A stretch of DNA of 64,000 nucleotides. Origin: Bog-473 sp963800725. GTDB lineage: Bacteria > Actinomycetota > Acidimicrobiia > Acidimicrobiales > RAAP-2. The stretch lies in NCBI GenBank assembly GCA_963800725.1, contig CAWDCE010000009.1:1-64000 (forward strand), written 5' to 3'. Under the pieces are notes generated by a model, which saw only the letters and a list, made by a program, of their open reading frames with translations, did not search any database and was not told where the DNA came from. The translations under genes and the position numbers were made by a program. Shown one piece after another: positions 1 through 8,999 of this stretch (the stretch's first letter is position 1; each line of letters starts with the position of its first letter).

Positions 1-200
1 TACTTCGAATAGCTGATCGTCTTGGCGTTGGTCCCCTTGTTGGCGGACAGGACGACCAAAATGGCGACGATCCCGACGGCGAGGACGCCAATCAGCCAGC
101 GATAGTTCTGGCTCACCGGTGTATTCCCCGGTGGTGTGCCCCCCTCTCCAGGCGGGGTGTTCGGCGGCGTAGGGGGCCGATCTGGGCGCTGTGGACTCAC
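1..200 (-). CDS. ftsH: FtsH-like membrane ATP-dependent protease, N-terminal part only
   Basis: This is the 5' end of a gene that continues beyond the left edge of the window. Reading leftward from a GTG at 198-200 gives 66 codons: a proline- and glycine-rich tail (residues 1-30), one membrane segment (about 34-53, after QNYRW), then TISYSK. An N-terminal anchor followed by an ISYS motif is how actinobacterial FtsH proteins begin before their extracytoplasmic domain, so FtsH is the best match. An ATG three codons upstream is out of frame and hits a stop at once, which favours the GTG. FtsH degrades membrane and misfolded proteins. Neither the AAA+ nor the zinc protease domain is visible here, so the call rests on the N-terminus alone. 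Confidence 0.5.
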   Translation of the reverse strand, partial: MSPQRPDRPPTPPNTPPGEGGTPPGNTPVSQNYRWLIGVLAVGIVAILVVLSANKGTNAKTISYSK

Positions 201-289
201 CACTCCATGCTATTCGTCCATTTCGCGAAGCGGTAACCGCCCCCTGAGGGGAGGCCATTGAGCGCGAGGGGGGCGGTAACGTCGGGCCG

Positions 290-1225
290 ATGAGCGACGG
301 CGAATCCCCTGCGGCGACCCCGCGAGCAGGGGATCCACCTCCCAAAGTTCCCGATTTCGTGCCTGAGGGCTACGCCGTCGTGGCGACCCCGACCGCAGGG
401 TTGAGCGAGGCGACACCCTCGGCGCCACCGCAAAGCGGTCCACAAGATGGTCCGTTCTTGGATCGTCCGGGGGCCGTTCCGACCACCAAACGGCACGCTT
501 GGCACTGGCTGCTCTACGCCGTGCTCGGATTCATCGTCGGCCAAATCCTGGCCGCGGCGTTCGGCCTGGTGGCGGGCGCCATTGCGGGCAAGACCAGCGC
601 GGAGATGACCAAGATCGCCTCGGCGGCCGTGCCGCCCGAGTGGTATGTGGTCTCGACCCTCCTCGGCATCTGGATCGGATTCGTGGGGGCGCCATGGCTG
701 GCTAGCCGGCGCTGGGGAACCAAGCAGTTCTTCTCAGACCTCGGGGTCAGGTTCCGCCTGATCGACCTGGTCGGCATCGCCATCGGGATCGGGGGCCAGA
801 TTGTCGTCGGGCTGATCTACCAGCCCTTTCAACACGACATTCACAACTTCAACGCGCCGTCACAAAAGCTCACCGGTGGTGCCCACGGCGGTGGCTTCGT
901 GGTCATCGCGCTGGCCACGATCGTGGTCGCCCCGTTCATGGAAGAGCTGTTCTTCCGTGGATTGCTCTTCAAAGCCCTGGTCCGCCTGATCGCGCCGGTC
1001 AATCCCGGTCGGGCACGCGCCCTCGGAGTCGTGGCCGCCGTGGTCCTCGACGGGCTCTTATTCGGTCTGGCTCATGGCGAGTTAGTCCAACTGGCCGGAC
1101 TGGCCTTATTCGGGATGATCTTGGCGGCCGTCTCCTACCGGACGGGCCGCCTCGGCATGAATATGGTGGCCCATGCCTCGTTCAACGCGCTGGCGATCGC
1201 TTCGATACTCGGCTGGTTGCACTGA
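290..1225 (+). CDS. CPBP-family intramembrane metalloprotease
   Basis: A 311-residue multi-pass membrane protein with a disordered proline-rich N-terminus of about 65 residues. The family signature is complete: EELFFRG at residues 218-224 (the EExxxR motif), FGLAHG with His262, and HASFN with His295 and Asn299. These are the expected catalytic and metal-binding residues of CPBP (CAAX protease / bacteriocin-processing) proteins, which cleave within the membrane. Substrates are rarely known and none is implied here. It is divergent from the FtsH-like gene, with only about 90 bases between the two starts. The ATG start has only a weak purine-rich stretch upstream. Confidence 0.85.
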   Translation: MSDGESPAATPRAGDPPPKVPDFVPEGYAVVATPTAGLSEATPSAPPQSGPQDGPFLDRPGAVPTTKRHAWHWLLYAVLGFIVGQILAAAFGLVAGAIAGKTSAEMTKIASAAVPPEWYVVSTLLGIWIGFVGAPWLASRRWGTKQFFSDLGVRFRLIDLVGIAIGIGGQIVVGLIYQPFQHDIHNFNAPSQKLTGGAHGGGFVVIALATIVVAPFMEELFFRGLLFKALVRLIAPVNPGRARALGVVAAVVLDGLLFGLAHGELVQLAGLALFGMILAAVSYRTGRLGMNMVAHASFNALAIASILGWLH

Positions 1226-1287
1226 GCCGATGAGGGGCTTGGTTTGTTCGGGCGGATGGTGTCAGGGCACCTAAGGTTGACCCCGTT

Positions 1288-2649
1288 ATGACTCGGATGG
1301 ATCAAGTCTTCAAGGCCTACGACGTGCGGGGAACTGTCCCCGACCAGCTGGACGCGAAGATGTGCCGGGCGATCGGTCGGGCGGTGGCCCGATTCGCCGG
1401 AACCGACGAGATCCTTATCGCCCGCGACATGCGCGAATCTGGCGTTGAGTTGGCCGCGGCCTTCAGCGACGGCGTGCGGTCCGAAGGTGTCAACGTCACC
1501 GACCTCGGCATGGGTTCCACCGACTTCTTGTATTTCGCTTCCGGCCATCTCGACGCTCCCGGCGCGATGTTCACCGCGTCGCACAACCCGGCGCAGTACA
1601 ACGGCATCAAGCTCTGCCTGTCGGGTGCCCGTCCCATCGGAATCGATACCGGTCTGGTCGAGATCGAAGATGTGGCCGAGGATCTGCTCGACGAGCCGTT
1701 GGGACAACTGAAGGGGTCGGTGCGCCAGGTCGACTTGCTGCCCCAATGGGCCGACCACGTAATTTCCTTTGTCGAGCGGCCGTTGCTGCGACCGCTCAAA
1801 GTGGTCGCCGACACGGCGAACGGGATGGGGGGCCTGGTCGTCCCGACGGTGTTTGCCAGCCTCCCCTTCGAGGTCGAGATCCTCTTCGCAGAACTCGATG
1901 GCTCGTTTCCCAACCATCCCGCCGACCCGATCCAACCCGAGAACCTGGTCGATCTCCAAGCCGCCGTCCTCGAGCGCGGGGCCGACATCGGACTGGCCTT
2001 CGACGGCGACGCCGACCGGGTCTTCTTGATCGATGAGCAGGCCCAGCCGGTGTCGGGATCATTGACGACCGCGCTGGTGGCCGCATCGATTCTGCGCAAG
2101 CACCCAGGCGAAACGGTGCTCTATAACCTCATTTGTTCGCACATCGTGCCCGAAACGATCGAGGAGTTTGGTGGCAAGGCCTTTCGCACCAAGGTGGGCC
2201 ACTCGAACATCAAGAAGATCATGGCCGACACCGGGGCCATATTCGGTGGCGAGCACTCGGGGCACTACTACTACCGGGACAACTTCCGGGCCGACTCGGG
2301 CATCATCACCGCCATGCTGGTTCTCGAATTGCTGAGCCAGAGCGACCAGACGTTGTCCCAACTGCTCGAGCCCTATCAGCGCTACAGCGATTCGGGTGAG
2401 ATCAACACCGAGGTGTCGAGCCCCGCGGCCACCGTCGAGGCCATCGCCAGCCACGAACGGCTCGCCGGTGCCTCGATCGACCTCCTCGATGGCCTCACCG
2501 TCGAGCACGCGGACTGGTGGTACAACGTGCGACCGTCGAATACCGAGCCGTTGCTGCGACTCAACGTCGAAGCGGGGACCCCGGACCTGTGCGCGGCCCA
2601 TGTGGCCGAGGTACAGGAATTGATTGCGCGCTTCGCAGCTGCGACGTAG
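1288..2649 (+). CDS. manB: Phosphomannomutase / phosphoglucomutase
   Basis: A 453-residue alpha-D-phosphohexomutase that interconverts mannose-6-P and mannose-1-P (often glucose phosphates as well), feeding GDP-mannose and cell-envelope glycan synthesis. All four domain signatures are present: the phosphoserine loop TASHNP (96-101, phosphorylated Ser98), the metal loop DGDADR (239-244), the sugar-binding loop GEHSGH (321-326) and the phosphate-binding loop RPSNTEP (415-421). The length is normal for the family. It is followed by a Trm112-like gene and a PGI/PMI-type isomerase, a common actinobacterial arrangement for mannose activation. Confidence 0.92.
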   Translation: MTRMDQVFKAYDVRGTVPDQLDAKMCRAIGRAVARFAGTDEILIARDMRESGVELAAAFSDGVRSEGVNVTDLGMGSTDFLYFASGHLDAPGAMFTASHNPAQYNGIKLCLSGARPIGIDTGLVEIEDVAEDLLDEPLGQLKGSVRQVDLLPQWADHVISFVERPLLRPLKVVADTANGMGGLVVPTVFASLPFEVEILFAELDGSFPNHPADPIQPENLVDLQAAVLERGADIGLAFDGDADRVFLIDEQAQPVSGSLTTALVAASILRKHPGETVLYNLICSHIVPETIEEFGGKAFRTKVGHSNIKKIMADTGAIFGGEHSGHYYYRDNFRADSGIITAMLVLELLSQSDQTLSQLLEPYQRYSDSGEINTEVSSPAATVEAIASHERLAGASIDLLDGLTVEHADWWYNVRPSNTEPLLRLNVEAGTPDLCAAHVAEVQELIARFAAAT

Positions 2650-2672
2650 AGAACCGAAGGAGAGTCATCTCG

Positions 2673-2915
2673 ATGAGCCTTGATCCACTGCTGTTGGATG
2701 TATTGGCCTGCCCGGTCGACAAGAGTCCGCTCTTGTGGTTCGCGGACGAGGACCGCTTGTACAACCCACGGCTCCACAGGAGCTACCGGGTCGATGACGG
2801 TGTGCCGGTGTTGTTGGTCGAAGAGGGCACCGACGTCACCGACGAGGAACACGCCCGGCTCATGGCCAAGGCCGAAGCGGACGGCGTGCGGGTCACCGGA
2901 CCACAAGGGGGGTGA
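2673..2915 (+). CDS. Trm112-like small protein
   Basis: An 80-residue protein starting at the ATG after a good ribosome binding site (GAAGGAG). It opens with LLDVLACPVDKSPL and carries a YRVDDGVPVLL motif, the layout of Trm112/UPF0434 proteins. Only one cysteine of the usual zinc-ribbon set is present, as in many bacterial members. Family members act as small partners or activators of other enzymes, mainly methyltransferases. The bacterial role is not settled. It lies 23 bases after manB and its stop overlaps the next start (GTGA), so the three genes are probably co-transcribed. A longer in-frame ORF begins inside manB and is not the real start. Confidence 0.8.
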   Translation: MSLDPLLLDVLACPVDKSPLLWFADEDRLYNPRLHRSYRVDDGVPVLLVEEGTDVTDEEHARLMAKAEADGVRVTGPQGG

Positions 2916-3946
2916 GCGGGCCATACCCGCTCGACACCCTCGGGCTGTGGGAGGCGACCGCGGGGTTACCCGAACAGATCGAATCCTCCCTCTCCGCCGC
3001 CGCAGCCGCCTGGCGCGGGATCACTCCGGCCTACGGCGTTGACGTCTCGGCGGTCGTGGTGCTCGGTATGGGCAACAGCGGGTTGGCCGGTGAGGTGGCG
3101 GCTGCGGTGGACTCCCGCGTGCCGATCGTCGTCAATCGCGGCTTCGAGATTCCCGACTTCGTCGGCCCGAGGACCCTCGTTCTCGCTGTCTCGTGGTGCG
3201 GCGACACCGTCGAGACGCTACGTGCCGCCGAGTCGGCGATCGAGCGTGGCGCGATCGTGATTGTGGCGAGCGCAGGCGGGGCGCTCTTGGATCTCGCTCG
3301 GGCCAATGACCTGATGCATCTCGAGCTGCCGGGCGACCTCCCGGTGTCCCGCGCCGCATTCGGTGCCGCCACCTCGACCGTGTTGTTCTCGTTGAGCCAC
3401 GCCGGGCTCATTGGCGACCTCACCTCGTCGCTGGCCACTGCGGCCGTGTCACTCAGTCGTCGCCGAGATGCGTGGGCCGCCAAGGACGGCGCGGCGGCCG
3501 TGGTCGCCCGGCGGATCGGGCGGACCATCCCGCTCATCTATGGATCGAGCGGGTTGGGCGCGGTGGCGGCGCGTCGGTGGAAGACCCAGATCAATGAGAA
3601 CGCCAAGGCGCCGGCATTCGAGGCGGTCACCCCTGAGCTCACGCACAATGAAATCGCCGGGTGGGGGCAGAACGGTGACATGACGCGTCAGGTGCTGTCG
3701 CTGGTCTCCTTGCGCGAGCCCGCAGAGCGCGCCGCCCTGGTGCAGCGAATCGATGCGGTCAACGATGCTCTCGACGAGGTGATGGCCGATGTCATTTCGG
3801 TTTGGGCCGACGGAGGCGACGCACTTGGACGCATGTTCGATCTCGTGATGTTCGGGGACTTCGTCTCATTGCACCTCGCTGGGCGTGAAGGCACCGATCC
3901 GGGCCCGACACCACTGGTGGACGACGTGCGTCGCACCCCTTTGTAA
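2912..3946 (+). CDS. Bifunctional phosphoglucose/phosphomannose isomerase-type SIS protein
   Basis: A 344-residue protein with two sugar-isomerase (SIS) lobes. Visible motifs are GMGNSGLAGE (about 52-61) and SWCGDTVET (94-102), which form the sugar-phosphate pocket, an NENAKAP segment near 228-234 and HNE at 245-247. This matches the PGI/PMI subfamily of crenarchaea and actinobacteria, which interconverts fructose-6-P with glucose-6-P or mannose-6-P. Next to manB it would supply mannose-6-P. The GTG start overlaps the stop of the Trm112-like gene, so translation is probably coupled. The archaeal members are shown to be bifunctional; for this protein that is inferred. Confidence 0.85.
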   Translation: MSGPYPLDTLGLWEATAGLPEQIESSLSAAAAAWRGITPAYGVDVSAVVVLGMGNSGLAGEVAAAVDSRVPIVVNRGFEIPDFVGPRTLVLAVSWCGDTVETLRAAESAIERGAIVIVASAGGALLDLARANDLMHLELPGDLPVSRAAFGAATSTVLFSLSHAGLIGDLTSSLATAAVSLSRRRDAWAAKDGAAAVVARRIGRTIPLIYGSSGLGAVAARRWKTQINENAKAPAFEAVTPELTHNEIAGWGQNGDMTRQVLSLVSLREPAERAALVQRIDAVNDALDEVMADVISVWADGGDALGRMFDLVMFGDFVSLHLAGREGTDPGPTPLVDDVRRTPL

Positions 3947-3960
3947 CCACAGACCCGTTG

Positions 3961-3979
3961 GGCGAGCGCAGGCCTCGCC
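3961..3979. terminator. Possible bidirectional terminator hairpin
   Basis: A six-base-pair GC stem (GGCGAG / CTCGCC) with a seven-base loop sits in the 50-base gap between the converging isomerase and thiolase genes. There is no clear T-tract, so this rests on position and a short stem only. Confidence 0.3.
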
Positions 3980-3996
3980 GAGCGTTCGGGTGCCGC

Positions 3997-5202
3997 CTAG
4001 CTGAGGCGCTCGACGATCATGGCCATTCCCTGGCCGCCACCGACGCACATGGACTCGAGCCCGATGGTCTTGCCGGTGTCCTCGAGCGCATTGAGGAGCG
4101 TCGTCATGATGCGCGCACCGGTCTGGCCGAAAGGGTGGCCCAGGGCAATGGCACCGCCCTTGATGTTGAGCTTGTCCGAGCTGATGCCGAGATGTTTGGC
4201 CGAGGGGATGACCTGGGCGGCGAAGGCCTCGTTGATCTCGACCAGATCGATGTCGTCAATGGTCATGTTGGCACGGGCGAGCACCTGGCGGCAGGCGTCC
4301 ACCGGGCCGAGTCCCATGATCTCGGGATTGAGGCCGGTGACCCCGCTCGCCACGATCCGGGCCAGCGGGGTGATGCCGAGCGACTTGGCCTTGGTGTCGC
4401 TCATCACAATCACCGCGGCGGCTCCGTCGTTGAGCGGACAGGCATTGCCGGCGGTGACGGTTCCGCCCTCGCGAAATACCGGCTTGAGTTTTGCGAGACC
4501 CTCGAGTGTGGTGCCTGGACGCGGCCCGTCGTCTTTGTTCACCACGGTGCCGTCGGCCAGCGTCACCGGAATGATCTCGCGCTCGAAGAAGCCGCTTTCT
4601 TGAGCGGCGACGGCTCGGTGCTGCGAGAGCACGGCGAACTCGTCCATCTCGGCGCGACTCACCTCTTCGTACTCGGCGACGTTTTCGGCCGTCTGGCCCA
4701 TCTGGATGTAGACGTCGGGGAGCCCAGACGGTGGTGTCCACGGATCGGTCACCGCCGGTGTGCGCGCCGCGGTGCGCGCCTCGGCCTCGGCGAAGGCTGC
4801 ATTGTGCGGGCCGGTGTCCGACGCACCGTGCATATAGCGCGACACCGTCTCGACCCCGGCGGCGATGAACACGTCGCCTTCTCCTGCCCGCACCGCGTGA
4901 GCGGCCATGCGTATCGTCTGGAGCGAAGAAGAGCAGTAGCGGTTGACGGTCACCCCCGGGACGTTGTCGAGCCCGGCCAAGATCGCCGCCACCCGAGCGA
5001 TGTTGTAGCCCGCCTCGCCGGCCGGCTGCCCGCATCCCAACAGCACGTCCTCGACGTCACTCGCCTTGAGCTGAGGCACCTTTTCGAGCACGGTCTTGAT
5101 GACCAGCGCTGCGAGATCGTCGGGTCGGCATTCAATCAGCGAGCCCTTGTTGGCCCGGCCGATTGGGGTGCGGCCGGTGGCGACGATGACTGCTTCAGGC
5201 AT
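3997..5202 (-). CDS. Thiolase (acetyl-CoA acyltransferase), FadA type
   Basis: A 401-residue thiolase that cleaves 3-ketoacyl-CoA with free CoA. The nucleophile is Cys90 (NRYCSSS), with NEAF at 324-327, GHP with His356 and the second catalytic Cys386 (CVGGGQG). The ATG follows GAGGAG at good spacing. It is divergent from the ChsE4-like dehydrogenase gene, and a perfect KstR-type palindrome lies between them. This suggests service in sterol side-chain beta-oxidation, the role FadA5 has in Mycobacterium tuberculosis. The sequence looks more like a general FadA than like FadA5 as I remember it, so the sterol substrate is inferred from context. Confidence 0.88.
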   Translation of the reverse strand: MPEAVIVATGRTPIGRANKGSLIECRPDDLAALVIKTVLEKVPQLKASDVEDVLLGCGQPAGEAGYNIARVAAILAGLDNVPGVTVNRYCSSSLQTIRMAAHAVRAGEGDVFIAAGVETVSRYMHGASDTGPHNAAFAEAEARTAARTPAVTDPWTPPSGLPDVYIQMGQTAENVAEYEEVSRAEMDEFAVLSQHRAVAAQESGFFEREIIPVTLADGTVVNKDDGPRPGTTLEGLAKLKPVFREGGTVTAGNACPLNDGAAAVIVMSDTKAKSLGITPLARIVASGVTGLNPEIMGLGPVDACRQVLARANMTIDDIDLVEINEAFAAQVIPSAKHLGISSDKLNIKGGAIALGHPFGQTGARIMTTLLNALEDTGKTIGLESMCVGGGQGMAMIVERLS

Positions 5203-5321
5203 GGTGAATGGCTCCTCGGTTCGATCACATGCCCCAGGGGTCCGCCCGAGGCCGACGCCACGTTACCGGCTGGTAGCGCCACACCTCCCCGGGCCCCATT
5301 GGCTCGCTGGCCGAGGCGGAC

Positions 5322-5335
5322 TGTAACGTGTTCTA
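5322..5335. promoter_or_regulatory. KstR-type operator, exact match
   Basis: TGTAACGTGTTCTA fits the mycobacterial KstR consensus TnnAACnnGTTnnA exactly. It lies between the divergent thiolase and ChsE4-like genes, about 85 bases upstream of the latter. KstR is a TetR-family repressor of cholesterol catabolism. That a KstR-like protein binds here is inferred. Confidence 0.65.
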
Positions 5336-5418
5336 GAAGGTAGTGATTCGGCCTCGGGGCCGATTCCGCTGCACCAACGTGCGGGGTCGCAGCCGCGGCG
5401 CGGCCGAGGAGGGACACC

Positions 5419-6594
5419 ATGGAAATCTCGTACACCGAGGAGCAGCAGGCGCTCAAGCAGGAGTTGCGGGCGTACTACGACAATCTGTTGACCCCAGAGC
5501 TCGAGGCCGAACTCGCCCAATCACACGGCGTGGGGCCGACGGTGCGCAAGGTGGTCAAGCAGATGGCCGCCGACGGCTGGCTCGGCATTGGCTGGCCCAA
5601 GGAATGGGGCGGCCAGGGGCGCTCGGCCATCGAGCAGTTCATCTTCTTCGACGAGTCGATGCGCAGCGGTGCACCGGTGCCGATGTTGACCATCAACACC
5701 GTCGGTCCGACCATCATGAATTTCGGGACGCAAGAGCAAAAGGAGTTCTTTCTGCCCAAGATCCTGGCGGGCGAGATCCACTTTTGCATTGGTTACACCG
5801 AGCCCAATTCAGGGACCGACCTGGCGTCATTGACCACCAAGGCGGTGCGCGACGGCGACGAGTACGTGATCAATGGCGCCAAAATCTTCACCAGCTTGGC
5901 CAGCGACGCCGACTACATCTGGCTGGCGACTCGCACCGATCCGAACGTGTCCAAGCACAAGGGCATCTCGATGTTCATCGTGCCGATGGACACACCGGGC
6001 ATCCGAGTCGTCCCGATGAAACTGCTCGGCGACCACGACATCAACTACACGTTCTACGAGGACGTCCGGGTACCCGCCACCAGCCTGGTCGGCGGCGAGA
6101 ACCAGGGCTGGAACCTCATCACCAACCAGCTGAATCACGAGCGGGTCACGCTGTGCTCGCCGGGCATCATCGAGCGGGTGCTCGGTGACGTGCGGGCCTG
6201 GGCCCAAGACACCAAGTTGCCCGACGGGCGCCGGGTGATCGACCAGGAGTGGGTGCAGGAGAACCTGGCCCGCGTCTACGCCGAGCTCGAATTCCTTCGC
6301 CTGATCAACTGGAAGGTGGCGTGGCAGGGGACCCAGGGTCACCTCGATGTGGCCGACGCCTCGTCGATCAAGGTGTTCGGGACGGAGTTCTACCTGCGGG
6401 CCTTCCGTTCGCTTATGGAAGTCGTCGGCCAGGCCGGCTATCTCTCGAAGGGCTCGCCTGCCTCGGTGATCGCAGGTCGCCTCGAGATGTACGCCCGTTC
6501 GATGATCATCTTGACCTTCGGCGGTGGGACCAACGAGATCCAACGCGATCTCATCGCCATCTTCGGCCTCGGCATGCCGCGGTCGCTGCGCTAA
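5419..6594 (+). CDS. Acyl-CoA dehydrogenase, ChsE4 (FadE26)-like subunit
   Basis: A 391-residue acyl-CoA dehydrogenase with the flavin/substrate motif IGYTEPNSGTDLASL (124-138) and the C-terminal GGGTNEIQRD (368-377). The N-terminus (MEISYTEEQQALKQELR) and overall pattern closely resemble M. tuberculosis FadE26/ChsE4, which pairs with FadE27/ChsE5 as a heterotetramer that dehydrogenates the C8 side chain of 3-oxocholest-4-en-26-oyl-CoA. A GAGGAGGG ribosome binding site precedes the ATG. The partner-type gene follows 41 bases downstream. The family resemblance is from memory of the mycobacterial proteins; the sterol substrate is inferred. Confidence 0.85.
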   Translation: MEISYTEEQQALKQELRAYYDNLLTPELEAELAQSHGVGPTVRKVVKQMAADGWLGIGWPKEWGGQGRSAIEQFIFFDESMRSGAPVPMLTINTVGPTIMNFGTQEQKEFFLPKILAGEIHFCIGYTEPNSGTDLASLTTKAVRDGDEYVINGAKIFTSLASDADYIWLATRTDPNVSKHKGISMFIVPMDTPGIRVVPMKLLGDHDINYTFYEDVRVPATSLVGGENQGWNLITNQLNHERVTLCSPGIIERVLGDVRAWAQDTKLPDGRRVIDQEWVQENLARVYAELEFLRLINWKVAWQGTQGHLDVADASSIKVFGTEFYLRAFRSLMEVVGQAGYLSKGSPASVIAGRLEMYARSMIILTFGGGTNEIQRDLIAIFGLGMPRSLR

Positions 6595-6635
6595 CCCACT
6601 TCATCGCCCACGAAACGAATAGCGAGAGCACTCAC

Positions 6636-7802
6636 ATGGATTTCACTTACAGCGAAGAGCAAGAAGCCGTCCGCGAGCTGGCCGGTCGGATCTTCACCGA
6701 GCGCGCCACCCACGAGCGCCTCAAGGCCCTCGAAGCCGCGGCGGGCGAGGGTGGGCCCTTTGACCGCGAGCTGTGGGGCGAGCTGGCCGAGGCCGGGCTG
6801 ATCGGTATCGCGCTGGGCGAGGACCTCGGCGGGGCGGGGCTGGACTTCGTCGTGGCCTGCCTGGTCATCGAGGCAGCCGGCCGGACCGCCGCGTACGTCC
6901 CGGTAGTCGAGACCATGATCTATGGCGCGTCCACCATCGCGGCGTTCGGCACCGAGGCCCAAAAGGGCGCGTGGCTGCCCGCGGTCATCGCCGGTGACAC
7001 CATCTTGACCGCCGCTCTGGCCGAACTTGTCGGCGAGCTGGTCCTCCCCGGTGGCACCTCGCCCGAGACCACGGCCACCGCCAATGCCGACGGTTCCTAT
7101 GTGCTCAGTGGCACCAAGGCCTGCGTACCGGCGGCTTTCGTGGCCCAAGCCGTGTTGGTGCCGGCCACCTTGGTCGGCGCCGACGGCTCGCCGTCGGGTT
7201 GCGGCGTCTTTCTCGTCGACACGACAACCCCCGGAATCACGTTGGCCCCTCAGGCCACCACCACCGGCCGCACCGAAGCGATCATCGCCCTCGATGCAGT
7301 GTCGGTTCCGGCCGACCGGCTCGTCGGGGGCGATGACGCCGACGGGGCGGCCATCGTGACCGCCATGACCGAGTTCGGCATCACGGCCCTTTGCTCCCAA
7401 GAAGCGGGCGTGTGTGCCGCCGCCCTCGAGCTGACGGCGGAATACACCAAGACCCGGGTGCAGTTCGACAAGCCGATCGCCACCTTCCAGGCGGTCGGTC
7501 AACGGGCTGCCGACGCCTACGTCGACACCGAGGCCATCCGGCTGACTTCGCTCCAAGCGGCCTCACGCCTGGCCGACGGACTGCCCGCCGCCGCCGAGGT
7601 GGCCGTGGCCAAGTACTGGGCCGCCGAAGGGGGACAAAGAGTCGTCCACGCCGCCGCGCACCTTCACGGTGGCGTCGGCGTCGACCGCGACTACCCGTTG
7701 CACCGTTTCTTCTTGTTGACCGAGCAGATCGAACTCACGCTCGGCTCGGCCAACGAGAGCCTGCGCCGCCTCGGCCGCATCCTCGCCGACGAACCGGCCT
7801 AG
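6636..7802 (+). CDS. Acyl-CoA dehydrogenase, ChsE5 (FadE27)-like subunit
   Basis: A 388-residue acyl-CoA dehydrogenase paralogue. It keeps the FDRELW N-terminal segment, the QFDKPIATFQAVGQR helix and the C-terminal HGGVGVDRDYPLHRFFL motif ending in LADEPA, as in FadE27/ChsE5. It lacks the YTEP...GTDLASL motif of its neighbour, which fits the division of labour in alpha2-beta2 sterol dehydrogenases. The start chosen is MDFTYSEEQ. The longer reading frame upstream is an extension into the preceding gene. Its stop overlaps that of the convergent YgjP-like gene in a shared CTAG. Confidence 0.83.
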   Translation: MDFTYSEEQEAVRELAGRIFTERATHERLKALEAAAGEGGPFDRELWGELAEAGLIGIALGEDLGGAGLDFVVACLVIEAAGRTAAYVPVVETMIYGASTIAAFGTEAQKGAWLPAVIAGDTILTAALAELVGELVLPGGTSPETTATANADGSYVLSGTKACVPAAFVAQAVLVPATLVGADGSPSGCGVFLVDTTTPGITLAPQATTTGRTEAIIALDAVSVPADRLVGGDDADGAAIVTAMTEFGITALCSQEAGVCAAALELTAEYTKTRVQFDKPIATFQAVGQRAADAYVDTEAIRLTSLQAASRLADGLPAAAEVAVAKYWAAEGGQRVVHAAAHLHGGVGVDRDYPLHRFFLLTEQIELTLGSANESLRRLGRILADEPA

Positions 7803-8401
7803 GTTTCGCCCGCCGCCAATCCCAGCCCGTAGCCGGCCAAGAAGATGCCCGCCTCCTTGTGGCGCGGGAACCGGTCGGCGAGTTGATGGAAGGCCGCGGA
7901 GTGGTCAGGGTGGCGCAGGTGGGCCAACTCGTGGACCAGGACCGCATCGAGCACCCACGCTGGCACCGCCCGCAGCCGGTTCGAGAGCCGGATCTCCTTG
8001 GAGTGAAATGAGCACGAACCCCAGCGCGCTGATTGATTGGTGACCCAGCGCACCGACGACGGGTGCACGCCCATCTGGTAGCGGCGCACGAGGGCGAGAG
8101 AGCGGGCCATCAGTTCGTCGTCACCGACGGCGTGGCGGAGCGGGTGTTTGGCCACCAGTCGTTCCACCAGCCACGAGATCGTCTTTTCCCGATCCTCGCC
8201 GCGTAGGTGTGCGGGCAGCGATACCACGATGCGCCCGCCCACCCACTTTGCTTCCGACGTCTTGCGTCGCCGGGCGCTCGTGCGGATTTCGATCTCGGGC
8301 CAGCCCGGTGGGCTCGATGGCTCGCCTGGTTGCGAGCCGTCGTCCGCTGCGGGAATGTCCGGCGACGCCGACTCGGGACCGAGCGCGTCGAAGAGCGTCA
8401 T
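7799..8401 (-). CDS. YgjP-type (COG1451) metal-dependent hydrolase
   Basis: A 200-residue protein with the zinc-binding signature VHELAHLRHPDH (HELAH at 157-161), preceded by RWGSC (126-130) and a beta-rich N-terminal half (VGGRIVVSLP). This is the pattern of YgjP/DUF45 zinc peptidase-like proteins. Their substrate is mostly unknown. The start MTLFDAL was chosen because upstream codons run into low-complexity sequence. It converges on the ChsE5-like gene and is probably unrelated to sterol metabolism. Confidence 0.75.
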   Translation of the reverse strand: MTLFDALGPESASPDIPAADDGSQPGEPSSPPGWPEIEIRTSARRRKTSEAKWVGGRIVVSLPAHLRGEDREKTISWLVERLVAKHPLRHAVGDDELMARSLALVRRYQMGVHPSSVRWVTNQSARWGSCSFHSKEIRLSNRLRAVPAWVLDAVLVHELAHLRHPDHSAAFHQLADRFPRHKEAGIFLAGYGLGLAAGET

Positions 8402-8521
8402 GCAGCGAGTTTGCACCACAGCGGTGGACACGCGGTGCACGCCTGGCCAGGATCCCCGCAGCGCCCGTTGCGACGACCTACGCTCTGGGCCAGCCAAGTT
8501 GGCCACACGGGGAGGTCCGCA

Positions 8522-8899
8522 ATGGGCGTGATTCTGGCATCATCAGGTGCCGTCATTGGAGTGATTGTCTACCTGGCGGTAATCATCTTTGAGATAGCCG
8601 CACTCTGGATGGCGTTCGTCAAGGCCGGACGGCCGGGATGGGCCGCCATCATCCCGATCTACAACCTCTACGTGATCATCAAGTTGGCCGGCCGGCCCGG
8701 TTGGTGGTTGGTCCTCTTCATCATCCCGCTTGTCAATATCGTGATCGCGCTGATCGTGTACCTCGACCTGGCGAAGTCCTACAACAAGGGCACCGGATTC
8801 GGGATCGGCCTGTTCTTCCTTTCGTTCATCTTCATCCCGATACTCGGCTTCGGTCCGGCGACCTATGTCGGCCCAGGAGGGCGGCCCGTCGCTGCTTGA
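8522..8899 (+). CDS. DUF5684-type small membrane protein
   Basis: A 125-residue protein with three or four membrane segments. The sequence KAGRPGWAAIIPIYNLYVI followed by a second KLAGRPGWW and an LDLAKSYNKGTGFGIGL segment is typical of DUF5684 proteins, sometimes annotated as signal-peptidase-like. No catalytic residues are evident and the function is unknown. The ATG follows GGGGAGG-like purines. It stands alone between divergent and tandem neighbours. Confidence 0.7.
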   Translation: MGVILASSGAVIGVIVYLAVIIFEIAALWMAFVKAGRPGWAAIIPIYNLYVIIKLAGRPGWWLVLFIIPLVNIVIALIVYLDLAKSYNKGTGFGIGLFFLSFIFIPILGFGPATYVGPGGRPVAA

Positions 8900-8999
8900 C
8901 CTGACCGGCGGCGTGCTCGCCGTAGTAGATGGCCGCGCAACGACGCCATGACCGTTCCGCCGTGAACGAATAGCGCGGACAGGGGCACTCGGCGGAGCC

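Noticed and set aside
3958..5343. A 461-codon plus-strand frame opposite the thiolase gene
   Set aside because: It is antisense to a complete thiolase with all active-site motifs and has a composition typical of a high-GC shadow frame.
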